NCBI RefSeq assembly: GCF_932274485.2
Contig: NC_065881.2
Span: 77,812,702-77,876,701, forward strand
Direction of reading: 5' to 3'
Length of the DNA stretch: 64,000 bases
Source: Patella vulgata
Lineage: Eukaryota; Mollusca; Gastropoda; Patellidae
Of this stretch, positions 53,429 through 63,900 are shown piece after piece. Both the position numbers and the translations under genes were made by a program. The notes below the pieces were generated by a model. It had not been told where the DNA came from. It saw nothing but the letters and a program-made list of their open reading frames with translations, and made no database searches. Position 1 is the stretch's first letter, and every line of letters begins with the position of its first letter.

Positions 53429-55453
53429 TTACCGCCCAAATTCCATTTTACAGGCATTAAGTTCAGATTCGTGGCAAGTAACGGCTTGATGATAAAATGT
53501 CTTTTGTGAACTGACATCGAACATTGTAAAGTTCACAGACAAATTAGTTTCACATTTTCCCTTGCAGTCATATTTTAACGATTCAGTGTTATAGCCTCGA
53601 TCAGCAAAAAAGTCATGACAATAGACCGAACTGTGCTGTTTGAACGTCGATTCCTCAATGGCGGGAATTCGCCCTTCCCTGCACACACGATTATCCAGAC
53701 ACGTATCGTCACAACAAATTTTATCGTTTGTAAGCACTGCGCGCACTGAAGTCTCAAATGCACAAATTGAACAAACTCGAAATCGATGCATGACTCGATC
53801 GAGACTACTAGAACCGGTGTAAGCATGTCCGATTGAGACGAAGGTTACTTCCGGTGACCCCTCACAGTTTATATGGATTGGACTTCCAATACTTTTTGAT
53901 TCATTAAAACGCATGTTAATGTTTTGTTCAGGTGATCGAAATGGAGTCTGTGATGGGCAAAACACTAGCACATGTAGACCCACCTGTAACTGATCGTCTG
54001 CTACCGTCCCTTGGGATTCTGATTCTGGTAAAGAACACAGACTCCTTGAGAGAACGTCTTTTGAAGTTTTCCATGTTGGTTCATCGACAGATTTATACTG
54101 CAGTGCCGAACACATGGAGTTAATACTACTAAATATTTTCCTACAGCTACTGAACACAGACGAATGTATTACACTATTTCCACCTTGAGCACTGGCCGTT
54201 TGGTTGGCAAGGTTATTGCACATATCCACGTGTAAATGTTGATCGTATACATCCTGACTTGCGCAGATAGGATAGAAATAATCCACATATGAATCACAAT
54301 TTTGACTGATCTCTGAAAAAGATGCACTACGATTTGATCTACTTGGAAGCGGTATATAATAATTCGGCCTTGTATTTGATTCCCATGTCTGCTCAAAACA
54401 CTCGTCACGCTCGGTCGGCCATGGTAACGCAGCCATTAACACGGGCGATTTCCCGCCAATTCTAACTTTACCTTCAATAAATGCACCCTCATAGGGATAC
54501 TGGCTACCACATTTAGTCACACGTAGGGGTAAATACGATATACACGTTTTGTTCACAGTTTGCACAACTCCGGGTCTGCCGTTTGGAGAAACGTTTTTAC
54601 CGGAGAGCAACAACAACAGGCGTGTTAACACAGAGATGTTTTTGTCAATCAAAATTCCCTGAACAAAGGCACGAGGTGTCTTAGGATTTACGTCAATCGG
54701 TCCACCCGTAAATATTTTCATTTCTAAATTCTGAAGATTGTCAGACATATCGTAAGAAACGTGGGTGCCATCAGAGAGCATTACTGATGCTAAATTGTTT
54801 CTGTTACCTAATCGGATATGGGTATCACTTCCGGTTCCCTCAGCAACACTTATAGACGTTAAAGATGCGAGATTTCCATTGGATGATTTAGATCCATATG
54901 TCCTTATAATGTCACCATTGTCCAAATTTATTTTAAACAAACGGCTATCACCTCTGTCCGGATAATTCGCAAATTCATTTACTTCCGGTACTGGAACCGA
55001 AACTGTTGTTTCTGGTGGCACTGTTGTAGAAGTTGTCGATGTGGTAACCGTTGACGTGGTGGTTTCTGGCAATTTGGTGGTTTTCAAGAAACGACTTTGG
55101 TTTTTCGTTTCGGGAACATGATTTAATGTCGAATCATCATCGGACGATTTTAAACACACGGCCAAGACTATTGCCACCGCAGACAGAATAAGAATTGTCA
55201 AAATAATTGCCGTTATCAACCGACATCTTTTTCGGTTCTTGAAGCAGCCCAGGGGCAATGTCTGTTTTAATCCCGGTTTCTTCTTCTGTGCGACAGGTCC
55301 GCCATTTTGATGGGTTACCCCGTTGCTAGGCTGACTTTGTTGAGAGTTAGGATGGGGTTGGGATTGAGGGTCAACGATTAAGCTGACCCTCGGATCCGCC
55401 TCGTCCTGGGGCTCAGCACGTGGTCGATACGCTGTCATTAATAATTCACCCAT
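53429..55453 (-). CDS. Single-pass type II membrane protein, cysteine-rich ectodomain, family not recognised
   Basis: The 674-residue intact frame was not matched to a known family. Residues 1-76 are Pro/Gln/Asn-rich and end in the basic KNRKRCR. A hydrophobic segment follows (about 79-101, LITAIILTILILSAVAIVLA). The positive-inside rule places the N terminus in the cytosol. A Ser/Thr-rich stalk (about 128-155, TTTSTVTTSTTSTT) suits O-glycosylation. The ectodomain (about 160-674) has 22 cysteines, including FRVCSICAFE and KICCDDTCLDNRVC, and several N-glycosylation sequons (NIS, NVS, NKT, NRS, NQT, NES, NLS, NFT). A 3' splice site (T-rich tract, CAG before GAAATGG) lies 3 bases upstream of the start codon, so an upstream 5'-UTR exon is likely. 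MTAYRP at residue 6 is an alternative start. A cell-surface role is inferred from topology only. Confidence 0.85.
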   Translation of the reverse strand: MGELLMTAYRPRAEPQDEADPRVSLIVDPQSQPHPNSQQSQPSNGVTHQNGGPVAQKKKPGLKQTLPLGCFKNRKRCRLITAIILTILILSAVAIVLAVCLKSSDDDSTLNHVPETKNQSRFLKTTKLPETTTSTVTTSTTSTTVPPETTVSVPVPEVNEFANYPDRGDSRLFKINLDNGDIIRTYGSKSSNGNLASLTSISVAEGTGSDTHIRLGNRNNLASVMLSDGTHVSYDMSDNLQNLEMKIFTGGPIDVNPKTPRAFVQGILIDKNISVLTRLLLLLSGKNVSPNGRPGVVQTVNKTCISYLPLRVTKCGSQYPYEGAFIEGKVRIGGKSPVLMAALPWPTERDECFEQTWESNTRPNYYIPLPSRSNRSASFSEISQNCDSYVDYFYPICASQDVYDQHLHVDMCNNLANQTASAQGGNSVIHSSVFSSCRKIFSSINSMCSALQYKSVDEPTWKTSKDVLSRSLCSLPESESQGTVADDQLQVGLHVLVFCPSQTPFRSPEQNINMRFNESKSIGSPIHINCEGSPEVTFVSIGHAYTGSSSLDRVMHRFRVCSICAFETSVRAVLTNDKICCDDTCLDNRVCREGRIPAIEESTFKQHSSVYCHDFFADRGYNTESLKYDCKGKCETNLSVNFTMFDVSSQKTFYHQAVTCHESELNACKMEFGR

Positions 55454-55456
55454 TTC

Positions 55457-55480
55457 CTGTGAAAAAAAATTAAAAAAAGA
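55457..55480 (-). promoter_or_regulatory. 3' splice site before the membrane-protein start codon
   Basis: TTTTTTTAATTTTTTTTCACAG-type tract ending at 55457, then GAAATGG. This is a near-ideal intron end placed just before the start codon, implying the promoter and 5' UTR lie further toward higher coordinates. Confidence 0.65.
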
Positions 55481-55940
55481 GATAGAATTAGTTTTAATTT
55501 AAATCTGACAAGAAAATAGAATAATTGTACAAAAACTCTCATAAATCAACTTATATCAAACTCACAGTTCACAGTAAATGTCATAAAAACTGCATGTCAT
55601 TTCCTCGCATCTCTCGATGCAGATTGAAATTGACTACGTCTGCTGTTTCACCGGAAAGAAATTAACCAGAGCAATATTAATGTCTATATCATTACGCCAT
55701 GAGTCACATCTTAATAAATTTAACAGCTCTCAAAATTCAAATGTCACACTCCTTTACAAACTCGAAATTTAAACATTTGATAAAAACCACAGAAATTTGA
55801 CAGCAGGTATGACAGACGAGGGTTTTATGGTATGATTAATCAAAGAATGACTCAATCTCAAAGTATTCTGTCGAGTTCTTTATTTTAGGTAATCAACCAC
55901 AATAGTTTGTGATATTCTTGCGTACAATAAATAAATACTG
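55481..55940. other. Probable first intron or 5' flank of the membrane-protein gene
   Basis: AT-rich, no coding sequence. A first exon could not be identified. Confidence 0.4.
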
Positions 55941-55954
55941 CAGAGAAATGAAAT

Positions 55955-56318
55955 AAAATGGGGTTTAACGTCCTACCGTTCTGCTCCTATGCTGGGCTAA
56001 TGAAGACGGGCATACGCCATACAGTGTGCTATGAGGGAAATTTTGCCCGGGCAGCGGCACTATCGCCTACTCTTATATCGATTTCCAACTGCCAAGGGAT
56101 CTTTTACGTGCATTCCAATGTATACACGGGACCTCGGTTTTTCGTCTCATCCGAAGGACTAGACAGCTATCCTTGTCAGGCCCTCCGCCCTGCGTCACTG
56201 ACAAGGGGGGGGACCACGCCGGAAAATCTGGATGAACTTTCTCGGCAAATGCAGGACTCGAACACCCGACCTCCAGGCTAGCGAGCCAGCGTCTTACCCA
56301 CTTAGCCACGTGATCCCC
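55955..56318 (-). mobile_element. SINE-1, full length, reverse, well preserved
   Basis: It runs from ATGGGGTTTAACGTCCTACC through GGGCTAATGAAGACGGGCAT, TGCCCGGGCAGCGGCACTAT and TTCTCGGCAAATGCAGGAC to the head CACTTAGCCACGTGATCCCC. It is useful as a reference for the family, including the extreme 5' GGGGGATCACGTGGCTAAG. Confidence 0.93.
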
Positions 56319-56404
56319 CTTTAGACAAAGAACCAAATTAGTTTGAATCGCAAAATTCTTGAGAGAAAAAAAAAAAATAAAATAAAATAATTAAATTTTA
56401 AACC

Positions 56405-56545
56405 CTATTCCATCAACGATAGAACAAATGATAACATTTGTATAAATACTTAAGTGTATATGTTATCATTTGTGTGTTAGAAACGAGAGTACCATAGTCG
56501 AAACGTTGCATGTTAATAAACCAGTAATTGTTATTCCATAAATAG
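56405..56545 (+). repeat. Dispersed repeat ending in TCGAAACGTTGCATG
   Basis: The partner of 2365-2540: ATACTTAAGTGTATATG, TTATCATTTGTGTGTTAG, ATAGTCGAAACGTTGCATG, TAATAAACCAGTAATTG, TTATTCCATAAA. Confidence 0.6.
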
Positions 56546-57080
56546 CTTTTAGTGTATACAATTTATACATTACATTCCTTTGTACATTGTATTTGAAATA
56601 AATACCATATCGCTAAAGAAAATGTTAGTACATTATCGTCATGATTTGTTTGGATTGCACAATTTAAAAATAATAATCTATACGTCAACATTCAACGCAC
56701 CTGCTTGAATTGCAATAATGTATATCTATATGGATTGACCTCATGTAACCCTAACCCCAGTTGTTATCAGGGCGTATGTCGTGTAATAATTGAGTCAATG
56801 TTTCAAGATAACTGATAGTTCGTGTTTATACTCTATTTATTTAAACGATGTTTTCACGCCTTTTTATGTCATCCTGAGGTTCAAGATCATGTCTTGTATA
56901 TATATATATATATATATATAAAACAGGGGTGTATGGATATTCCTCCAAAGTATACCCTTTTTTCTTGGATGTTTTCTTTAGCTGTACAGTTTGCTCCTAA
57001 ACCAACTCTTGAGTTGGTACATGTATATGTTTTGCGCAATTGCTTCATATGATAACATTTCATATTGTTTGCGTCGTTTC
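56546..57080. other. Unassigned stretch with TA microsatellite
   Basis: A (TA)n run at about 56897-56920. Nothing else is supported. Confidence 0.5.
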
Positions 57081-57091
57081 AATACAACACA

Positions 57092-57339
57092 GGGAGTGGG
57101 GGTGGGGGTGGTGTTGGTGGGGGGGGGGGCGAATAGTTAGCACGTGCGCGCTGTATCATAAGGTCTGTCATTGTGCGTGACAAGGAGTAGGGTCGCCTGT
57201 CCAACCTCGTGGGTTTTCCCCGGGTCCTTCGGTTTCCTCCCACTGCTAAAGACCCCTACGCGCAAACGAATTATTGAAATAAAATTGAACCATATGTTAG
57301 TCCTGAAATGACGTTAAACCCCATTTCTCTCTCTCTTTG
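57092..57339 (+). mobile_element. SINE-2 with G-rich head and target duplication
   Basis: A G-rich expansion leads into GAATAGTTAGCACGTGCGCG, GGGTCGCCTGTCCAACCTCG, GGTTTCCTCCCACTGC and GACGTTAAACCCCATTTC plus CT tail. The flanks AATACAACACA (57081-57091) and AATACAGCACA (57340-57350) form an 11-bp duplication with one mismatch. The B-box stretch is deleted. Confidence 0.88.
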
Positions 57340-57545
57340 AATACAGCACATAGATTATTGGACAAAGAATTCGCATAAAATAAATGAAATAGTGTTGACC
57401 GTCTTACTTTTCTGCACCGACTGGACTGGGATAATGAAGGCCGTGTTCTCAAATAACACCCGTTTAAATAATTAATTGGGTTATTAATGTTTTTGGAGTG
57501 CAAATAGTATATTTCATTCTAAAAGAATTTTATATGAATGCCTGC
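57340..57545. other. SINE-1 scrap and unassigned sequence
   Basis: A reverse SINE-1 3' scrap (GAAATAGTGTTGACCGTCTT, GGATAATGAAGG) lies at about 57384-57442. Confidence 0.55.
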
Positions 57546-57850
57546 AGTACGTTGCAAAAGTGAGTAAGACGTTGGTTCGCTATCGCTGTTGTCCGAGAAA
57601 GTACCTCGGAATATTCCGGCGTAGTTTCCCCTCGAGAACAGTGTCTAGTCGTTCAGATGAGACGAAAAACCGAGGTCCCGTGTACACATTAGCGTACACG
57701 TAAAGGAACCCTGGCAGTTGGAATTCGAAATGAGAGTAGACCGTATAGTGCCGCCTTCGGGCCAAATTTTCCCTCATAGCACACCGTATGTCGTATACCC
57801 GTCTTCATTAACTGAGTTCGGAGCAGAGAAATAGGGGGTTAAACCCATTG
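57546..57850 (+). mobile_element. SINE-1 copy, diverged, B-box region lost
   Basis: GTGAGTAAGACGTTGGTTCG, AACCGAGGTCCCGTGTACAC, TGGCAGTTGGAATTCGAAAT, and GTCTTCATTAACTGAGTTCG with a GGGTTAAACCC end. Confidence 0.82.
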
Positions 57851-58273
57851 ATATTTACGTTTTATATAATGTTACTATACACGTCTATTATAAAAAATAT
57901 ACCATATTTAAAAGGTACATTTATATATAGTAGGTAATTGGTCTGGACAAACGTCTGTGCTTTATTCGGTTTAGTTGAAATTGTTTACTTTGATCGTATT
58001 AAAGTCAATTATATCAATTATAGGCTACAAATAACAGGATGGGTCTAGTGTCTGCTGTGTTGTATGTACGAATGAGTCACGATATATTTAATGAAAATAA
58101 ATATTTGTCAAACAATTGGTCTTTTTGCAGATATAATTATAAAGTCTATTTGAATGCATTAAATTAAGATTATTTGATGGCCTATAAATGTTTTAGGGCT
58201 ATATAGTCAAACACGATACAATTTTTATTTCTGGTCCAGGTCAAGTATTCATGATCAATTGATGGTAAAACTC
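57851..58273. other. Unassigned stretch
   Basis: No feature supported. Confidence 0.45.
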
Positions 58274-58285
58274 TCTTTCAAATCG

Positions 58286-58663
58286 GGAAGCCACGGTGGC
58301 TCAGTGAGTAAGACGTTGGCTCGCTAACCAGGAGGCCCCGTGTTCGATCCCGGTGTTGGCCAAGAAAGTTTATTTGGATTTTCCGGCGTGCCCCCCCCCC
58401 CCGCCCCCTTGTCAGTGGTGCAGTGCAGAGTTCCTGGCAAGAAACAGCGGATAGTCGTTCGGAATGGGACGGAAAACCCAGCTCACGTGTACACATCAGC
58501 GTGTCCGTAACAGATCCCTTGGCAGTTGAAAATTCGATATATAAGAGTAGGCCGTAGCGCCCTTGTCCGGGCAAAATTTCGCTTATTGCTCACTGTATGG
58601 CGTATGCCCGTCTTCATTGGTCCAGTCGGAGCAGTAGGATGTTAAACCACATTTCAGTTCATT
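58286..58663 (+). mobile_element. SINE-1, full length, with 12-bp target duplication
   Basis: CCACGGTGGCTCAGTGAGTA head, CCCGTGTTCGATCCCGG B box, a C-run in the body (about 58391-58401), and GATGTTAAACCACATTTC end. The flanking repeat TCTTTCAAATCG is perfect (58274-58285 and 58664-58675). The GGCTCAG head variant also occurs at 13517, suggesting a subfamily. Confidence 0.93.
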
Positions 58664-58675
58664 TCTTTCAAATCG

Positions 58676-59040
58676 CACTTCACAGAAAAAAAAGCCACAG
58701 TATTAGTAATTCGAAGAAACGTTGCCATCTCCACCATGTATAGGAGAGAGCTCAATGACAGTCGTAATGATCTAAAGCATACGGGATATCGCATGTCGCA
58801 TACATACGTCAATAATATGATGAATTGACATGAATATGAAATATTAATATACATGTTGTCTTACTGTTGATATAAATTATAAACAGTGTCACATGATCCA
58901 ATGATATCCGAGTGTATTATTTATAAGGTTGAGTCAGTTTCTGTTAAATCATATAATAATACAAATACTAATTATTAATTGTAAATTAATTTCCTTATCT
59001 CTTGGTATTAAATTTCATGACCATAATGAAGGAAGTCTGC
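58676..59040. other. Unassigned stretch
   Basis: A SINE-2 head scrap (GAGCTCAATGACAGTCGTAA) at about 58748. Nothing else is supported. Confidence 0.45.
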
Positions 59041-59044
59041 ATGT

Positions 59045-59510
59045 AGTGGGTCACGGTGGCTAAGTTGGTAAGACGCTGGTTCGATAGCCTGGAGGTCGGG
59101 TGTTCGATAGCCTGGAGGTCGGGTGTTCGATAGCCTGGAGGTCGGGTGTTCGATAGCCTGGAGGTTGGGTGTTCGATAGCCTGGAGGTCGGGTGTTCGAT
59201 CCCTGCATTGGATGAGAAAGTTTATCGGGATTTTTCGACGTGGTTTCCTCTTGTCAGTGGTGCAGGACGGAGGGCCTGACAAGTACAGCTGTCTAGTCGT
59301 TCGGATTGGACAAAAAACCGAGGTCCCATGTATACATTGGCATGCACGTAAAAGATCCCTTGGCAGTTGGAATTCGATATAAGAGTAGGCCGTAGCACCG
59401 CTGTCCGAGCTAAATTTCCCTCATAGCACACTTTATGGCGTATGCCCGTCTTCATTAGCCCAGTAGGAGCAGAACAGTAGGACGTTAAACCCCATTCCAT
59501 TTCATTTTTA
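59045..59510 (+). mobile_element. SINE-1 with five-fold amplified B-box segment
   Basis: The head GTCACGGTGGCTAAGTTGG and the normal body from CCCTGCATTGGATGAGAAAG to GACGTTAAACCCCATTCC are present. Between them a 23-bp unit is repeated five times (59080-59194). Confidence 0.92.
59080..59194 (+). repeat. 23-bp tandem repeat x5 inside a SINE
   Basis: The unit TTCGATAGCCTGGAGGTCGG + GTG starts at 59080, 59103, 59126, 59149 and 59172, with one C-to-T change in the fourth. A sixth TTCGAT begins the intact B box at 59195. Each unit repeats half of the RNA polymerase III B-box motif. Confidence 0.95.
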
Positions 59511-59512
59511 CT

Positions 59513-60435
59513 AAGTCACCGTGTTCCCTTGAGTAAGAATGACCAAATTATTTTCATATAATAAAAACATATATTTATTTGTAATATCAATATTAAAATT
59601 CTTCCAAAAAACTTTAAGCTTTGCAAATTATTTTTTACATATCTCCAGCTATGAATCCTAGCGGAACGAATAATGGACGCAACTCAACAAAATCAAATTC
59701 ACAAATATTAATTGATATTATTTATTAATAAAACACTATTTGTCATTAATTTCCATTATTGCATGTTATTTCTCTTTTGTCTTATGAGCTTTCAGCCTTT
59801 ATTTCTCTAAGATAAATAGACCGTGTTTAACTTGAAACGGCTTTAACTAAATTGATAGAAAGAAAAGTTAATTAAGAGTAAAGGCGGTTTTTTTTCTCTG
59901 CTTTCAACGAAAAGGAAAATCTGTTGACAAGATAGATAGATATATTACGAGACAGCTGTGATAATAAAACCAACAGAAAGAAGGAAACAAGCCATTTTAT
60001 TCAATATTACTGTAAGATTATACTCTAAATGATACAATTTAAACGGAAGTTGTAATTTAGAGGTCAACACATGGAAGCGTGTACACTCTTAAGACCAACT
60101 AGAAATCAGCCTGATTTCTTCATGTTTAGGAATTTGACCTCAAAGATAATGGAAGTTTGTTGAAGAGAATCCTGTCATCAACTTCTCAAAGATAATAAAT
60201 TGTCGCCCAATTATTATCTATTTAGATGGTGCAGTGTATAAGTGTCATATTACACTGCTCTATATTTAGAATATAAAAGCTAGATGATTTGGAAATCAGG
60301 TTCTGTGGGATTTTCAATTGAAATTAAAATTAAAAATGAATAAGAGAATAAAAGAAAATAATCAAATTGAATGTAGAAATAAACAGATTTAATAACAATT
60401 TAATATAATAATTATATCATGAAAATAAAATTGAT
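59513..60435. other. AT-rich stretch
   Basis: No feature supported. Confidence 0.45.
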
Positions 60436-62100
60436 TCAAATATTACATAAAGTAATAATTAGCTTATTTAATTAGATGTAGCATCTTGTTTTAGCCAGGG
60501 TATACAAACATAAATTTCAAATTTAAACCAAATCGGCTAAAAATTGTGACCTCTACACTGTTCACGAACTCAAAACGTAATATCTCGTACAATCGGGGGC
60601 CATAATCCATGAAGTTACAGTCCAGTACATGCCAATATCGAAAGGAACCGAGATCTTAGGGGGATTAACCTATATTTCAAGTTTCATTGAAATTGGATAA
60701 AAATTGTGACCTGTAGAGTGTTCACAAACAATTGTGGACGTCCGGACGGATGGACAGAGCCGACGACAATATACGTCCACATGAAAATGTCAGCGTATAA
60801 AAATGGATTCAAATATTACATAAAGTACCGGTAATAATATGCTTATTTAATGAGATGTAATATCTACAGCAACTTCTCTAAGCCAGGCTATAAAATATCT
60901 TACACTATTTTACTCATATACTTTGACATGGACCAATTTGATGTTATCCAATTAAATGATTTTGGACCTTTTTCCTGGGGAGATTAATATTCATAAGTAA
61001 AATAAGCGTTGTTGAGCACATTATCTTTGTATAACTCTTGCCAGTGGCATTTTACATTCATCTATGCATATTTATTTCCATAGAAAAGGGCCTATTGAGC
61101 CATCGTACATGTATTATATGTGACTACAAGGTACAATACTATTTACAAACTTATCAATTATTATTAAAGAAAATTTGATCCAAAAATATCTTATGTTCGT
61201 TCAAAAATATGAACATTTACGGATTTTTTAAATACAGGGAGAGGTTACCCCAAAACAATCTATTTGTTATTTAATATACAGCTTGAATATGAAATATATT
61301 TGGAAACAGGCGTTGCCATGCAAGAGACGCCAATATTTTGCAAGAGATGGACAGAGAACAAGCTTTAAAAACAAGTTTTTCGTACAATCAGGTATCATAA
61401 TCCAGGCTGACACGGTCGAAGTATCGACTGGAACCCAGAACTTTGGGATATAAACATATAATCGGACAAGATAAAAACGTGATTTCTCGTAAAATTGGGG
61501 GTCATAAGACGGGAAATTAGGTCTGATTTGCGTGAATATCAAAAGGAACAGAGATATTTGTCGGTAATGAAATATTTACAATACACTAAAATCTGATTAA
61601 GAGTAACAACTCGTTATGTAATTATCAGAAAATCATTGGAATTTGTTTGGCCCATGCTAACGTATATACAAAACACTTAATGTCATGTATTTAGCTGTTC
61701 AAGTTATCAAAAATCATTGAAAATCAATATACTTGTTCGTCTCAAGACCTTAAACTCTGTGTATCAATCTAAAGTCAATCGAAACTATTATATATAGGCG
61801 TAAACACGGTGTATGAATATAAAATCAATCAGTTGATAACTATCTGGCAGTCATTATCAGAAATCGTTGAAAATCAACAGGCTTCTTCGTCTGATGACCT
61901 TAAAGACTGTGTATATATTTAAAGTCAATCGGATATTAACTTTAGCCCCTAGAGCGTCCACCAGATTTTTCAAAGTGATAAAGGGCGATATATGTAACTC
62001 TGGCAGTAATTATTGGAATTTGGTGAAAATCAATAGGATTCTTTGTAAACACGGATATTAATTTAAAGTCAATCAGATATTAAATTTACCTCTAAAGAGA
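60436..62100. repeat. Cluster of diverged long repeats
   Basis: AAATATTACATAAAGTA...GCTTATTTAATKAGATGTA occurs at 60439 and 60812. ATTGTGACCTCTACACTGTTC and ATTGTGACCTGTAGAGTGTTC at 60543 and 60702 are both followed by CAAACAATTGTGG / CGAACTC sequences. TCGTACAATCRGG...CATAATCCA occurs at 60585 and 61379. AAAGTCAATCRGATATTAA recurs at 61920 and 62056, next to GAAAATCAATAGGMTTCTT blocks. The 'TTCATTGAAATTGG ... TGTGACCTGTAGAGTGTTC' phrase is of a kind common in molluscan repeats. No open frame of note. Confidence 0.6.
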
Positions 62101-62277
62101 CCACAACCTTGTATTACATACTTTTAGGCTATTCTTCAAGTGTTATATTGAGTAATTTGTATATAATAGTGTTAAGCTGTTATCTATCAACCTCATCATC
62201 GATAATAAATATGATTTATATAAAAAAGAGCTTTTTATTTTAGAAATTAAAATGTTGTCATTTGATAATCACAATTT

Positions 62278-62510
62278 CAGGTTTATAGCTATCAACACTT
62301 ATCTAACTGGACTATTTATATCAGCAATAATGCCACCCAAGTTGAACATTTTGTTATTATTAGGACACCAGGCAATTAAAAATCAGGTTTATAGCTATCA
62401 ACACTTATCTAACTGAACTATTTATATCAGCAATAATGCCACCCAAGTTGAACAGATTTTGTTAATATTAGGACACCAGGCAATTAAAAATCAGTCAACC
62501 GAGCCAAACC
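62278..62510 (+). repeat. 116-bp tandem duplication
   Basis: CAGGTTTATAGCTATCAACA to GGCAATTAAAAATCAG is present twice (from 62278 and from 62394) with only a few differences. Confidence 0.93.
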
Positions 62511-62808
62511 CATCATCCAAAATTTAGCTCTTTTTTCTAGATGGTCTTGTATAGCCGGTATTATAGAGGGATTCGCAAGTATAACAGTTGTACACTTTGT
62601 GTGGTTACAAGTGCTACCGATGTCATAGTGTGGCGTTTTGATCGTGTAAAGTATAGTATCATTACCAGAACTTTACCTTTACTTTAATCAGTAAGTATAA
62701 CCTTTGTACTCTTTTATTGCTCAGGACTTTCTTGGAAAAAGTTAAACGCTGCTGATGAATCAAGTCTGTAGGCCGAGGGGTTTGTTTTAATGGGTAATTC
62801 GTCGCGAG
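62511..62808. other. Unassigned stretch
   Basis: No feature supported. Confidence 0.45.
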
Positions 62809-62811
62809 GTT

Positions 62812-63030
62812 TTATTTTTCACAGCGTACAGTCGTTCGGATTGAACGACAAAAAAAAACCGAAGGTCCCGTGTACACATTGGCGTGCAGGTAAAAAAATA
62901 CCCTGGCAGTTGGAATTCGATATAGTGCCATTGTCTGGTCAAACTCTCCCCCATACCACACTGTATGGCGTACGTCCGTTTTCATTAGCGCAGTCGGAGC
63001 AGGACTTTAAACCCCTTTCATTTTGTTTCA
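62812..63030 (+). mobile_element. SINE-1, 5'-truncated
   Basis: It starts near ACAGTCGTTCGGATTGAACG, then AAGGTCCCGTGTACACATTG, GGCAGTTGGAATTCGATATA and a worn 3' end (TTTAAACCCCTTTCATTTTG). Confidence 0.85.
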
Positions 63031-63437
63031 GCATAAACGTCATCTAAAAACCGATGAGGACAACAAGAGAGCGCAGCCGTCCGCCCCGGATTACTTCCTA
63101 GGTGCACCTATAATACGGGGATTTTGTACCGTTTAAAACTAAAGTCAACTAGACTTGCTTGCAAGACTGAAGGCTTTCACCGTGCCAAGGCGTCACACGA
63201 TCACCAGATGCATGACATAAGACTATCCCCACCTCTCACCCCCTAAACAAACACACACTCCCCCACCCCCCAAATAAAAACACACATTTGCATAACTCAG
63301 ATATTGACATGTTCTTTGCATGCGCATTACGTTATAAGGGAATCGAAAAATAAAGTTGATCTACGCGAAATGGAAAAAGAACAGTTTCGCGAAATGGACG
63401 AAAAGCAATGTCGCAATAGATATTAATATCAAAGTAA
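63031..63437. other. Unassigned stretch
   Basis: A C/A-rich tract (about 63225-63290) and the doubled phrase CGCGAAATGGAAAAAGAACA / TTCGCGAAATGGACGAAAAG (about 63364-63405) are noted. No gene is supported. Confidence 0.45.
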
Positions 63438-63555
63438 AATGAAATGGGGTTTAACGACATTCTGCTCGGAATGGACCATGAGGAATGTTTCGAACGTACA
63501 GCGGCGCTAGCCTACTCTTATATACAATTCCAACTGCCAAGGGAACTTTTTTGCG
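63438..63555 (-). mobile_element. SINE-1 3' fragment
   Basis: AAATGAAATGGGGTTTAACG, GGACCATGAGGAATGTTTCG, TAGCCTACTCTTATATAC and TTCCAACTGCCAAGGGAAC. Confidence 0.82.
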
Positions 63556-63799
63556 GGACTTCGGAATCGTGTTCATGTCAGCTACTGAAATATGTAACTG
63601 GTTCAAAAATTAAATATCGCCAATTTTCTGGTTTCGTGCACGTTAAAGATTTGAAGTCACTAACATGTAAAAGTTTACTATTAATTACAGACAGGATCAA
63701 ACAACTGAAGCAGTCAAGAACCAGGATGTTCGCGACTACTTTGTTTTTTTATATTTACTGATAAAATCATATTTCATTATTTGTTAGCGTAGGACATTT

Positions 63800-63900
63800 T
63801 CATTTATATATATATTAAACATGTATTATATGTCTTATCATAGAAGTCTTATCATTTGATATATATATATATATTAAACATGTATTATAGAAGTCTATAG
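63800..63900. repeat. TA microsatellite with duplicated flank
   Basis: ATATATATATTAAACATGTA + TTATA occurs twice (about 63808 and 63862), each followed by AGAAGTCT-type sequence. Confidence 0.8.

Noticed and set aside
55958-56281. Recurrent frame beginning MGFNVL..GLMKTGIRHTVCYEG in many places (also 30134, 40519, 42943, 59222).
   Set aside because: It is read-through of SINE-1 and appears wherever a copy lies in that orientation. Stops fall at different points in each copy.
59008-59282. Proline-rich repeat protein (RPPGYRTPDLQAIEHPTS repeats).
   Set aside because: It is the translation of the 23-bp tandem expansion inside a SINE.
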